From NCBI GenBank assembly GCA_963724495.1, contig CAVRUZ010000002.1, positions 248,001-312,000 on the forward strand: a stretch of 64,000 bases of DNA, given 5' to 3'. Of the stretch, positions 1 through 7,937 are shown piece by piece (positions within the stretch are counted from its first letter, which is position 1; each line of letters opens with the position of its first letter). Position numbers and translations under genes: made by a program. This DNA is from CAVRUZ01 sp963724495 (GTDB taxonomy: Bacteria; Actinomycetota; Actinomycetes; Propionibacteriales; DAIQRJ01). Below the pieces are notes generated by a model. That model searched no databases. It was not told the origin of the DNA and saw nothing but the letters and a program-made list of their open reading frames with translations.

Positions 1-63
1 GTGGTGATCGGCACCTACGAGCTGGCCGGCGAGGTCGTCACGGGGTCGTTCGGGACGGAGTGA
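1..63 (+). CDS. 3' end of an unidentified coding region (partial)
   Basis: An open frame runs from the first base to a TGA at 61-63, giving 20 residues ending in GSFGTE. The window edge cuts off everything upstream. The piece is too short to assign to a family, and an open frame of this length could occur by chance in high-GC DNA. It is listed because it would be convergent with the permease gene that ends at 80. Confidence 0.3.
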   Translation: MVIGTYELAGEVVTGSFGTE

Positions 64-79
64 TCGCGAGGGGCCGGCG

Positions 80-889
80 TCAGGTCGTCAGCAGCCTGAC
101 GACGGCGACCATGCCGACCACGGCGATCACCACGCGGAGCAACGTCGGGTGGAGTCGCCGGCCGAGCCCGGCTCCGAGCGAGCCACCCAGTGTCGACCCG
201 GCCGCGATGAACAGGACCACCCACCAGTCGATCTGGTCGAAGGCGAGCACGACGAACATGATCGCGGCGACGGTATTGACCGCTGCGGTCAGGACGTTCT
301 TCGTCCCGTTCAGGCGTTGCAGATCAGCACTCAGCACCAAGGGGAGCAGGCCCATCAGCAACACGCCCTGGGCAGCCCCGAAGTAGCCGCCGTAGATGGC
401 GCAGCCGAAAGCAGTCAGGCGTGCGGGCCAGCCGCCGTGCTCGTTCCGCACGATCTCGCTGTGTTGGCTGCGCTCGATGTCGATGCGCTCGCTGCGCTTC
501 CTGATGGCCTCCTGCAGCTTCGGCTGGATGAGCACGAGCACGACGGCCAGCGTCACCAACACTGGAACCACGGCGTCGAACGTCGCTGCGGGCAACAACA
601 GCAGGAGCAGGGCGCCTGCGAGGCCACCGCCGATCGACCACGGCAACAGCAGGCGAAGGGTCTCCCGCATCGAGTCCAGTTCCCGCCGGTAGCCCCACGA
701 GCCGGTCAGGCCGCCGGGGATCAGCCCGATGTTGTTGGAGATGTTCGCGGTGAGCGGCGGGTAGCCCAGAGCCAGCAGGACGGGGAAGGTGAGAAGGGTG
801 CCAGACCCGACGACCGCGTTGATCGTGCCGGCAAAGACCCCACTGGCAAAGATCACCGCGACATGCAGGAGGGACAGCTCGGGCACCAT
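80..889 (-). CDS. TauE/SafE family membrane permease
   Basis: About 269 residues with the layout of the TauE/SafE (DUF81) family: hydrophobic segments, an N-terminal half containing GTINAVVGSGTLLTFP and a repeat half containing YGGYFGAAQGVLLMGLLP. Members export or import sulfite, sulfoacetate or other small organic anions across the cytoplasmic membrane; the substrate here cannot be told. A start 11 codons further upstream is possible, but the ATG at 889 has AAGGA seven bases before it. It is divergent from leuB with about 145 bases between them. Family assignment is secure; specificity is unknown. Confidence 0.85.
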   Translation of the reverse strand: MVPELSLLHVAVIFASGVFAGTINAVVGSGTLLTFPVLLALGYPPLTANISNNIGLIPGGLTGSWGYRRELDSMRETLRLLLPWSIGGGLAGALLLLLLPAATFDAVVPVLVTLAVVLVLIQPKLQEAIRKRSERIDIERSQHSEIVRNEHGGWPARLTAFGCAIYGGYFGAAQGVLLMGLLPLVLSADLQRLNGTKNVLTAAVNTVAAIMFVVLAFDQIDWWVVLFIAAGSTLGGSLGAGLGRRLHPTLLRVVIAVVGMVAVVRLLTT

Positions 890-1035
890 CTGCCCATCCT
901 TGCGAACGCCCACGCTGCTCACGCAATGTGGCCGCCCCTCGGTCGAGGGACCGCCGATCGGGTGCGCTCAGGCCCTGGCGACCGCTATTCGGACATGCTT
1001 CCCGGATGGTGGACACCGGGCATACGTTGCCGAGC

Positions 1036-2085
1036 ATGGCGAACTCCTATGACATCGGCGTCATCGGTGGCGACTTCATCGGCCCGGAGGTCACGGCCGA
1101 GGCGGTGAAGGTGCTCGGTTCGGTGGCCGCCGCCAACGGATTCTCGGTCAACACCACCGGGTACGACCTCGGCGCCACCCGCTATCTCGCGACCGGCGAG
1201 GTGCTGCCCGACAGCGTGCTCGCCGAACTGCGCGGCCAGGACGCGCTGCTGCTCGGCGCGGTCGGCGGGGTTCCCAACGACCCGAAGCTGCCGTCGGGGA
1301 TCCTCGAGCGCGGCCTGCTGCTCAAGTTGCGCTTCGCCTTGGAGCACTGCGTGAACCTGCGGCCGTCGCGGCTGTGGCCGGGTGCCGTCAGCCCGCTCGC
1401 AGATCCCGGAGACATCGACTTCGTGGTCGTCCGAGAGGGCACCGAGGGTCCCTACGTGGGCAACGGCGGCAGTGTCCGCACCGGAACCGCGAACGAGATC
1501 GCCACCGAGGTCAGCGTGAACACCGCGTTCGGGATCGAGCGCGTGGTGCGCGACGCCTTCGCCAGAGCCTCCGACCGCCCGCGCAGGACGCTGACCCTGG
1601 TGCACAAGACCAACGTCATGGTGCATTCGGGCAACCTGTGGAACCGGGTCTTCCAGCAGGTGAAGGCGGAGTTCCCGGACGTCACGACGAACTACCTGCA
1701 CGTCGACGCCGCGACGATCGTCATGGCCACCAAGCCGGCGACTCTCGACGTGATCGTGACCGACAACCTGTTCGGCGACATCATCACCGACCTGGCCGCT
1801 GCGGTGACCGGTGGCATCGGTCTCGCCGCGAGCGGCAACATCAACCCCATGCGCACCGAACCGTCGATGTTCGAGCCGGTTCACGGCTCGGCTCCCGACA
1901 TCGCCGGGACGGGCAAGGCCGACCCGACCGCGGCGGTGCTCTCGGTCGCCCTGATGCTGCGCCACCTGGGGGAGGAGGCCGCGGCCGCCGCGGTGGAGGA
2001 CGCGGTCACCAGCGACCTGGCGGCAGGAGCCCGAGTACGCACCACCTCGCAGATCGGCGATGCCCTCGCCGCTGCGGTCGCCTGA
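1036..2085 (+). CDS. leuB: 3-isopropylmalate dehydrogenase
   Basis: Encodes 349 residues, the usual length of actinobacterial LeuB. The enzyme oxidises and decarboxylates (2R,3S)-3-isopropylmalate with NAD+ in leucine biosynthesis, in the cytoplasm. Visible family blocks are LLLGAVGGVP near residue 75, the substrate/metal region DNLFGDIITDLAAAVTGG near 240 and the nucleotide-binding loop HGSAPDIAGTGKADPTA near 280. The frame extends upstream to 928, but the ATG at 1036 starts the conserved first strand (YDIGVIGGDFIGPEV), so I chose it; no strong ribosome binding site is visible. ilvE follows after 52 bases. leuC and leuD, earlier in the pathway, lie about 28 kb away. Confidence 0.95.
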   Translation: MANSYDIGVIGGDFIGPEVTAEAVKVLGSVAAANGFSVNTTGYDLGATRYLATGEVLPDSVLAELRGQDALLLGAVGGVPNDPKLPSGILERGLLLKLRFALEHCVNLRPSRLWPGAVSPLADPGDIDFVVVREGTEGPYVGNGGSVRTGTANEIATEVSVNTAFGIERVVRDAFARASDRPRRTLTLVHKTNVMVHSGNLWNRVFQQVKAEFPDVTTNYLHVDAATIVMATKPATLDVIVTDNLFGDIITDLAAAVTGGIGLAASGNINPMRTEPSMFEPVHGSAPDIAGTGKADPTAAVLSVALMLRHLGEEAAAAAVEDAVTSDLAAGARVRTTSQIGDALAAAVA

Positions 2086-2137
2086 TCCCTCCGGCACTTT
2101 CGCCGGTCCAGCCTCCTCAGTTGGGTAGCGTCAGCCC

Positions 2138-3253
2138 ATGACCAGCACGATCAGCTCCACCGACCTGCGCTTCACGGTTTCGCCCTCGACCAGCCCTCGT
2201 AGCGCGGCCGAGCGCGAACACATCCTCGCCGCACCCGTGTTCGGGCAGGACTTCACCGACCACATGGTGTGGGTCGACTACGTGGAGGGCGAGGGCTGGG
2301 GCGCGGCGGAGGTTCGGGCCTACGGCCCGATCACGCTCGATCCCGCGGCGGCGGTCCTGCACTACGCCCAGGAGATCTTCGAGGGACTGAAGGCCTACCG
2401 GCACCCGGACGGCTCGGTGTGGCTGTTCCGCCCGGAGGCCAACGCGGCCCGCTTCGAGCGCTCGTGCGACCGGATGGCGTTGCCGCACCTGCCCGCTGGC
2501 GCGTTCGTCGAGTCGGTCAAGCAGCTGGTCTCCATCGACGCGGCCTGGGTGCCGTCGGCACCGGAGACCTCGCTGTACGTGCGGCCGATGATGTTCGCCA
2601 GCGAGGCGTTCCTCGGCGTCCGACCGGCCCGCCGGGTGACCTACGGCGTGATCGCGTCGCCGGCCGGCAGCTACTTCGGCGGTTCGATGAAGTCGGTCCC
2701 GATCTGGGTCAGCAAGGAGTACAGCCGCGCTGCCGCAGGAGGAACCGGCGCCGCAAAGTGCGGTCCCAACTACGCCGGGACGCTGCGTCCGCAGCAGGAC
2801 GCCTACGACCAGGGGTGCGCGCAGGTGGCCTTCCTGGACGCGGCCACGCACTCGAACCTCGAAGAGCTCGGCGGGATGAACATCTTCGTGGTCACCAAGA
2901 GCGGCGAGGTCGCGACGCCGGCTCTCACCGGCACCTTCCTCGAGGGCATCACCCGGTCGGCGATCCTCACCGTCGCCCTCGAACTCGGGCTGGAGCCGGC
3001 AGAGCGCACGGTGAGCCTTGCCGAGGTGGTGGACGGGCTGGCCGACGGCACGGTGACCGAGGTCTTCGCCAGCGGGACGGCGGCGGTGCTCACGCCGATC
3101 GGCGCGTTGAAGTGGACCGGCGGCTCCGTGGAGGTGGCGGGTGGTGAACCCGGTCGGGTGACTACCGAGATTCGTCAACGCCTGCTGAACATTCAGTACG
3201 GCTTGAGTGACGATCCGCACGGCTGGATGACCCAGGTGGTCCCGGCCTCCTGA
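2138..3253 (+). CDS. ilvE: Branched-chain amino acid aminotransferase
   Basis: 371-residue class IV PLP aminotransferase that interconverts Leu, Ile and Val with their 2-keto acids using glutamate/2-oxoglutarate. The block GTGAAKCGPNYAGTL near residue 205 carries the expected Schiff-base lysine; EIFEGLKAYRHPDGSVWLFRP near residue 85 and GGMNIFVV near 245 are typical of the large IlvE subgroup. It lies 52 bases after leuB and probably shares its transcript, which groups the leucine-specific dehydrogenase with the common last step. The downstream exporter gene begins 14 bases after its stop. Confidence 0.95.
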   Translation: MTSTISSTDLRFTVSPSTSPRSAAEREHILAAPVFGQDFTDHMVWVDYVEGEGWGAAEVRAYGPITLDPAAAVLHYAQEIFEGLKAYRHPDGSVWLFRPEANAARFERSCDRMALPHLPAGAFVESVKQLVSIDAAWVPSAPETSLYVRPMMFASEAFLGVRPARRVTYGVIASPAGSYFGGSMKSVPIWVSKEYSRAAAGGTGAAKCGPNYAGTLRPQQDAYDQGCAQVAFLDAATHSNLEELGGMNIFVVTKSGEVATPALTGTFLEGITRSAILTVALELGLEPAERTVSLAEVVDGLADGTVTEVFASGTAAVLTPIGALKWTGGSVEVAGGEPGRVTTEIRQRLLNIQYGLSDDPHGWMTQVVPAS

Positions 3254-3267
3254 GCGCACCGGACCCG

Positions 3268-4152
3268 GTGGCCGCAACAGCGCCCGCTCGCGGCCTCGCC
3301 CGCAGTCCGGCATGGGTGCTGGTGCTCGTCGCCGTCTGCTCGGTGCAGTTCGGCGGCGCCTTCGCCGCCACCCTGTTCGAGCGCGTCGGCGCAACCGGTG
3401 CCGTCTCCCTCCGGCTCGTCCTTGCGACGATCATCCTGCTGGTCGTGGTCCGCCCACGCGTCCGCGGCATCGGCGGCCGCACCTGGCTGACGGTGGCCGC
3501 CTACGGGGCGTCGCTCGGACTGATGAACCTGTCGATCTACGCGGCGTTCTCCCGGATGGAGCTGGGGGCGGCCGTCACGGTGGAGTTCTGCGGGCCGCTG
3601 GTGCTGGCCGCCGTCTTGTCCAAGCGGGCCGGGGACTGGGCTGCGGTCGCGCTTGCGGCGCTTGGCGTTGTGCTCGTGAGCGGACATGAATGGTCGGACA
3701 TCCTCCAGCCGGGCGTCGTGTTCGCCCTGATGGCCGGTGCCATGTGGGCCTCCTACATCCTGCTCGCCGCGCGTGTCAGCACGCTGATGCCCCGACTCGA
3801 CGGACTCGCGGTCGGGATGATGTTCGCGACTGTGATCGTCGCCCCTGCGGGTCTCGTGCTGCACGGGCCGGAGCTACTGCATGGACCGACCCTGGCCGTC
3901 GGCCTCGCGGTGGCTGTGATGTCGTCGGTGCTGCCGTACTCGCTGGAACTCGTGGCGTTGCGCCGGATGCCTGCTCGCGTGTTCGGCGTACTGCAGAGCA
4001 CGGAGCCCGCCCTGGCGGCGCTGGCCGGCTTGCTGGTGCTGTCGCAGGTGCTCACCTCGTCGCAGGTTCTGGGCGTGGCCGCCGTGGTGGCGGCGTCGGT
4101 CCTGGTGACGCTCCGCTCGCGGGGCGAGACCGTTCAGCCGGATCCTGACTGA
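3268..4152 (+). CDS. EamA/DMT-family membrane transporter
   Basis: 294 residues with about ten hydrophobic segments and two EamA repeats, as in the RhtA/YdcZ-like drug/metabolite transporter superfamily. Such proteins export amino acids (for example threonine and homoserine) or other small metabolites; the substrate cannot be read from sequence. The GTG at 3268 follows the ilvE stop by 14 bases, so it is probably co-transcribed, and an amino acid exporter role would suit the neighbours (inference). Recognisable blocks include MGAMWASYILLAARVS-like sequence in the middle and a helix ending STEPALAALAG in the second repeat. Confidence 0.8.
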   Translation: MAATAPARGLARSPAWVLVLVAVCSVQFGGAFAATLFERVGATGAVSLRLVLATIILLVVVRPRVRGIGGRTWLTVAAYGASLGLMNLSIYAAFSRMELGAAVTVEFCGPLVLAAVLSKRAGDWAAVALAALGVVLVSGHEWSDILQPGVVFALMAGAMWASYILLAARVSTLMPRLDGLAVGMMFATVIVAPAGLVLHGPELLHGPTLAVGLAVAVMSSVLPYSLELVALRRMPARVFGVLQSTEPALAALAGLLVLSQVLTSSQVLGVAAVVAASVLVTLRSRGETVQPDPD

Positions 4153-4224
4153 GCGTGTTCATCGCGCCCGGGGCCGGCCACCCGCGTTGCCTTACCGGGG
4201 GTAGGCGTGGCAAGGTGGCCTGCG

Positions 4225-4260
4225 ATGCAGACCGGCGTCGCACGCGCGATTATCGACTAG
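4225..4260 (+). CDS. Putative Ile/Val-containing leader peptide of the cimA attenuator
   Basis: A short frame reads MQTGVARAIID and stops with TAG. AGGTGG lies eight bases before the ATG, a good ribosome binding site. It contains one Val and two consecutive Ile codons just before the end, and the first arm of an inverted repeat begins inside its stop codon. A terminator follows 44 bases later and cimA, an isoleucine-pathway gene, follows that. This is the architecture of ribosome-mediated attenuation. The peptide is an inference from the arrangement; too short to be supported by coding statistics. Confidence 0.6.
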   Translation: MQTGVARAIID

Positions 4261-4301
4261 CGCATCCGGAATCCCGGCCCGAGGCGGCCACCGGATGCGC
4301 T
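4259..4301 (+). promoter_or_regulatory. Inverted repeat of the cimA leader (stall-sensitive stem)
   Basis: AGCGCATCCGG (4259-4269) and CCGGATGCGCT (4291-4301) are perfect 11-bp reverse complements around a 21-base loop. The 5' arm starts within the leader-peptide stop codon, so a ribosome at the stop would cover it while one stalled at the Ile codons would leave more of it free. The second arm ends two bases before the terminator stem. How the two structures exclude one another is not obvious from the sequence. Confidence 0.55.
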
Positions 4302-4303
4302 CA

Positions 4304-4332
4304 CCTCTCGTCCCCGGGACGAGGGGTTTTTT
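4304..4332 (+). terminator. Intrinsic terminator ahead of cimA
   Basis: An 11-bp stem (one G-T pair) folds around CTCGTCCC / GGGACGAG with very few loop bases and is followed directly by GGG and six T residues at 4327-4332. This is a textbook rho-independent terminator and the clearest U tract I found in the window. It sits about 95 bases before the cimA start, downstream of the leader peptide, so it can only make sense as termination of a leader transcript or of the ilvE-exporter transcript. Attenuation is the more economical reading. Confidence 0.8.
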
Positions 4333-4351
4333 GTTGCTCCGCCTCGTCCGG

Positions 4352-4428
4352 TGAGTCTTCTGCCCACGAGTAGAAGACTCACGAAAGCCCAGAACCGTAC
4401 TAAGACAGACTCAGGAAAGACAGACTCA
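4352..4428 (+). promoter_or_regulatory. Hairpin and repeated AGACTCA elements before the cimA start
   Basis: TGAGTCTTCT (4352-4361) and AGAAGACTCA (4372-4381) form a perfect 10-bp hairpin with a 10-base loop. AAGACAGACTCA then occurs twice, at 4402-4413 and 4417-4428, the second copy ending on the A of the cimA ATG. The 5' arm TGAGTCT can pair with AGACTCA at 4375-4381, 4407-4413 or 4422-4428, so alternative folds could expose or cover the start region. This pairing is seen in the sequence; a regulatory effect is inference. Confidence 0.5.
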
Positions 4429-6104
4429 TGGAAAGACAGTGGCCCATGACCACCACACCGCAGTTCTCGGTCGAGGACTCGTCGTTCTCGGCTGCCGCCG
4501 TGACCGCTACCGCCGCGCCGCTGCACATCTACGACACGACGCTGCGCGACGGGGCCCAGCAGGAGGGGCTCAGCCTCTCCGTCAACGACAAGCTGGCCAT
4601 CGCCCGGCACCTCGACGAACTGGGCGTCGGCTACATCGAAGGCGGCTGGCCGGGAGCCAATCCCCGCGACACCGAGTTCTTCGCGCGGGTGGCCAAGGGC
4701 GAGCTGAAGCTGCGCAACGCCACGCTGGCCGCGTTCGGCGCCACCCGCCGAGCGGGCACGGCAGCCGGTGACGACGCGCTCGTGCGTGCCCTCCTCGACT
4801 CCGAGGCTCCCGTGGTCACGCTCGTGGCGAAGAGCCATCCGGGCCACGTGGAGAAGGCTCTCCGCACCACTCTGCGCGAGAACCTCGCGATGGTGACCGA
4901 CACGGTCGCGTTCCTCTCCGGCGAGGGCCGGCGGGTGTTCGTCGACGCGGAGCACTTCTTCGACGGCTTCGAACTCGATCCCGCCTACGCCATCGAGGTC
5001 CTGCGCGCCGCGACGGCCGCCGGCGCCGAGGTCGTTGCCCTGTGCGACACCAACGGCGGGATGCTTCCGGCCAGCCTCACCGATGTCGTCGGAGATGTGG
5101 TGCAGAGGCTCGACGGGACGCTGGTGGGCATCCACTGCCACAACGACACCGGCTGCGCGGTGGCGAACTCGCTGGCGGCCATCGACGCGGGCGCCGCCCA
5201 TGTGCAGGGCACGCTGAACGGATACGGCGAGCGCACCGGCAACGCCGACCTCATCACGATCGTGGCCAACCTCGAGCTCAAGCGCCATCAGCCGGTGCTG
5301 GCAGCGGGCGGGCTGGCCGAGGCGACCCGGATCGCACACGCGGTCTCGGAGATCACCAACGTTCCGCCGCACACCCGCCAGCCGTACGTGGGTCAGTCCG
5401 CCTTCACCCACAAGGCCGGGCTGCACGCGTCGGCGATCAAGATCGATCCGGACCTGTATCAGCACACGAAGCCGCAGTCGGTGGGCAACGACATGCGGAT
5501 GCTCGTGTCCGACATGGCCGGCCGGGCGAGCATCGAGCTCAAGGGACGCGAGCTCGGGTACGCACTCGACCGCGACCTGCAGACCCGGATCACCGACCGC
5601 GTCAAGGAGATGGAGCTCAGGGGCTACACCTTCGAAGCCGCCGATGCCAGCTTCGAACTGCTGCTGCTGGAGGAGGTCGACGGAGAACGACCGTCCTACT
5701 TCACGGTCGAGTCCTGGCGGGTGCTCACCGAGTCACGTGCCGACGGCGAGGCTCTGAGCGAGGCCACGGTCAAGCTGCACGCGCGCGGCCGCAGGTTCGT
5801 GGTGACCGGCGAGGGGAACGGACCCGTCAACGCCCTCGACGCTGCCCTGCGCTCGGCCATCGGCGAGGCCTATCCCGGGGTCTCCCGGTTCCACCTCATC
5901 GACTATCGGGTGCGGATCATCGACTCCACCCAGGGCACCGACGCGGCTATCAGGGTGCTGATCCAGAGCACCGACGGCGACCAGACCTGGGAGACGGTCG
6001 GCGTGGGACAGAACATCGTCGAGGCGTCCTGGGAGGCCCTGGTGGACTCCATCACCTACGGCCTGCACAAGTCCGGCGCGCGTCCGGCCGCTGATCTGGA
6101 CTAG
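4428..6104 (+). CDS. cimA: Citramalate synthase
   Basis: 558 residues, of the CimA/LeuA family. The catalytic TIM barrel begins with the metal-site motif DTTLRDGAQQEG near residue 36 and contains IHCHNDTGCAVANSLAAIDAG near 232 and FTHKAGLHASAI near 325; a C-terminal regulatory domain of about 130 residues follows. CimA condenses pyruvate with acetyl-CoA to (R)-citramalate, feeding a threonine-independent route to 2-ketobutyrate and isoleucine. The CimA subgroup is suggested by the DTTLRDGAQQEGLSLSV-type start and length. The ATG at 4446 is an alternative start. The stop shares a CTAG with the convergent glycosylase gene. Upstream lies a probable Ile-responsive attenuator. Confidence 0.9.
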   Translation: MERQWPMTTTPQFSVEDSSFSAAAVTATAAPLHIYDTTLRDGAQQEGLSLSVNDKLAIARHLDELGVGYIEGGWPGANPRDTEFFARVAKGELKLRNATLAAFGATRRAGTAAGDDALVRALLDSEAPVVTLVAKSHPGHVEKALRTTLRENLAMVTDTVAFLSGEGRRVFVDAEHFFDGFELDPAYAIEVLRAATAAGAEVVALCDTNGGMLPASLTDVVGDVVQRLDGTLVGIHCHNDTGCAVANSLAAIDAGAAHVQGTLNGYGERTGNADLITIVANLELKRHQPVLAAGGLAEATRIAHAVSEITNVPPHTRQPYVGQSAFTHKAGLHASAIKIDPDLYQHTKPQSVGNDMRMLVSDMAGRASIELKGRELGYALDRDLQTRITDRVKEMELRGYTFEAADASFELLLLEEVDGERPSYFTVESWRVLTESRADGEALSEATVKLHARGRRFVVTGEGNGPVNALDAALRSAIGEAYPGVSRFHLIDYRVRIIDSTQGTDAAIRVLIQSTDGDQTWETVGVGQNIVEASWEALVDSITYGLHKSGARPAADLD

Positions 6105-7031
6105 CTGTCGCGGAGCAGGTCGGAGAGGGCTTCGGTCGCTGCCAGCAGCCGACCCCGGAGCAGACCCGCCTCGGCCGCGAACTCCCGCTGATGGCGCACG
6201 TACTCGGCCCGGCCGGCAGGCGGTCTCGATCCGGATGGGCGCGTAGCCGATGGCGGTGAGGTCGTAGGGCGACGCCCGCATGTCGACCTCGCGGATCCGC
6301 AACGCCAGCTCGAAGCAGTCGGCAACCAGATCGGACGACACCAGCGGCCACAGGGTGTAGGCCAGCCGGTAGCAGTCCATGTTCGCGTGCAGGCAGCCAG
6401 GTTGCTCGAGATCGACCATTCCCTGCCGGGTCGGGCGATTGTCGTTCAGCGGTTCGGCATCGGCGGTGAAGAAGCGGAACGCGTCGAAGTGCGTGCACCG
6501 AAGGGGCAGGCTCTCGACCAGGGCGTCGGTACCAGCACTGCCGAGCCGTAGCGGGTGGGCGGCGTGCCGGATCTGATCGGCCGGTGCGCGGTAGACCATG
6601 GCCCACTCGTGCATACCGAAGCAGCCGAGGGCGGCCGGACGTGCGGCGGTGGCAGCGAGCAGCCGGTGTGTCCGCTCGATCACGTCACGTTTCCGCTGCA
6701 CGACAACAGGATCGAGCGTGACCCCGCCTGGCACTCGGACGTAGTGCGAGCGATCGTTCAACCAGGCTTCGGCATCCTCGACCACGAAGCCGTAGCCGGG
6801 ATCCCATCGAGCCAGCCGAGACGGCCGGTGGTGGTAGTAGGTGAAGAGGAAGTCCAGCACCGGATGGGGGATTCCCCGTTCCCGACGTTCGCGCGCGGGC
6901 TCGGTCCACGGGCGCGTTCGCGCGGCGTGGGCGAACTCGGCGGCTTCGCGTTGCGGCGCGGTGATGTGCCCACCTGCCGCCACGAACGGGGTGCGGATGG
7001 GCGGGGAAGCGGCCGCTACGGAATCCGACAT
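6101..7031 (-). pseudogene. 3-methyladenine DNA glycosylase-like protein, frameshifted
   Basis: From the ATG at 7031 the frame reads a protein I recognise as the actinobacterial family annotated as 3-methyladenine DNA glycosylase (about 300 residues), with blocks HEWAMVYRAPADQIRHAAHP, FRFFTADAEPLN, EQPGCLHANMDCYRLAYTLWP and DMRASPYDLTAIGY. After RIET the frame changes: PAGRAEYVRHQREFAAEAGLL continues in another frame to a TAG at 6101-6103. One extra base near 6221 explains it. The gene is otherwise intact, so this may be a sequence error. It is divergent from the gene starting at 7058 and its stop overlaps the cimA stop. The biochemical activity of this family is not certain. Confidence 0.75.
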
Positions 7032-7057
7032 CGGGCGCACACGCTACGCTGCCCGCC

Positions 7058-7849
7058 GTGCGCATTGCCCGGTTCGTGAGCGACGACCAGCCCCAGTACG
7101 GCGTCATCGGCTTCGAGGGCGACGACGAGATCGTCGCTCCGCTCGTTGCCGATCCGATGGTGGGCCCCTTCCACCTCACCGGCCAGAAGCTGCCGCTCGT
7201 CGACGTGCGGCTGCTCGCCCCGGTACTGCCGCGCAGCAAGGTCGTCGCCGTCGGCCGCAACTACGCCGAGCACGCCGCAGAACTCGGCAACGAGGTTCCC
7301 GCCGAGCCGTTGCTGTTCCTCAAGCCCAACACCTCGGTGATCGGTCCGGGCGAGGCGATCGTCCACCCGCGCCAGAGCTCCGACGTCCAGTACGAGGGGG
7401 AGCTTGCCGTGGTGATCGGCCGGGTGGCCAAGGACATCCCGGCGGACAGGTTCGCCGACGTGGTGTTCGGCTACACGGTGGCCAACGACGTCACCGCTCG
7501 CGATCTTCAGCGCGCCGACGTCCAGTTCACCCGCGCGAAGGGCTTCGACACGTTCTGCCCGCTCGGCCCGTGGATCGAGACCGACCTCGACCCCTCCGAC
7601 CTGGCGGTGCGCACCCTCCTGGACGGACGCGTGGTGCAGGACGGCCGGACCGCCCAGATGATCCACGGAGTTCCCGCGCTCATCGCCTTCGTCACGTCGG
7701 TGATGACGTTGCTCCCAGGAGACGTGCTGCTCACCGGGACCCCCGCCGGCGTGGGGACGATGCGGGCGGGGAGCGAGGTGTCGGTGGAGGTCGAGGGCAT
7801 CGGCGTGCTCACCAACCGCGTGGTCGACGTCGAGGACGACGAGGACTGA
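7058..7849 (+). CDS. Fumarylacetoacetate hydrolase family protein
   Basis: 263 residues, GTG start. The C-terminal FAH fold is clear: VGRNYAEHAAELG, then QYEGELAVVIGR with metal-binding acidic residues, VFGYTVANDVTARD and TGTPAGVG near the end. Members hydrolyse or decarboxylate acylpyruvates or 2-hydroxyhepta-2,4-dienedioate-like compounds, and some are oxaloacetate decarboxylases; the substrate here is undetermined. A related gene commonly lies next to gltX in actinobacteria (family knowledge), and here gltX starts 88 bases downstream. Confidence 0.88.
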   Translation: MRIARFVSDDQPQYGVIGFEGDDEIVAPLVADPMVGPFHLTGQKLPLVDVRLLAPVLPRSKVVAVGRNYAEHAAELGNEVPAEPLLFLKPNTSVIGPGEAIVHPRQSSDVQYEGELAVVIGRVAKDIPADRFADVVFGYTVANDVTARDLQRADVQFTRAKGFDTFCPLGPWIETDLDPSDLAVRTLLDGRVVQDGRTAQMIHGVPALIAFVTSVMTLLPGDVLLTGTPAGVGTMRAGSEVSVEVEGIGVLTNRVVDVEDDED

Positions 7850-7937
7850 CGCGGCGACGCCAGGTCCGCGTGCGCCCGCGTGCGTCGCCGCCAATGCGGA
7901 CGAGGCGACAGCGGCAAACCGATAGCCTGACCCGACG

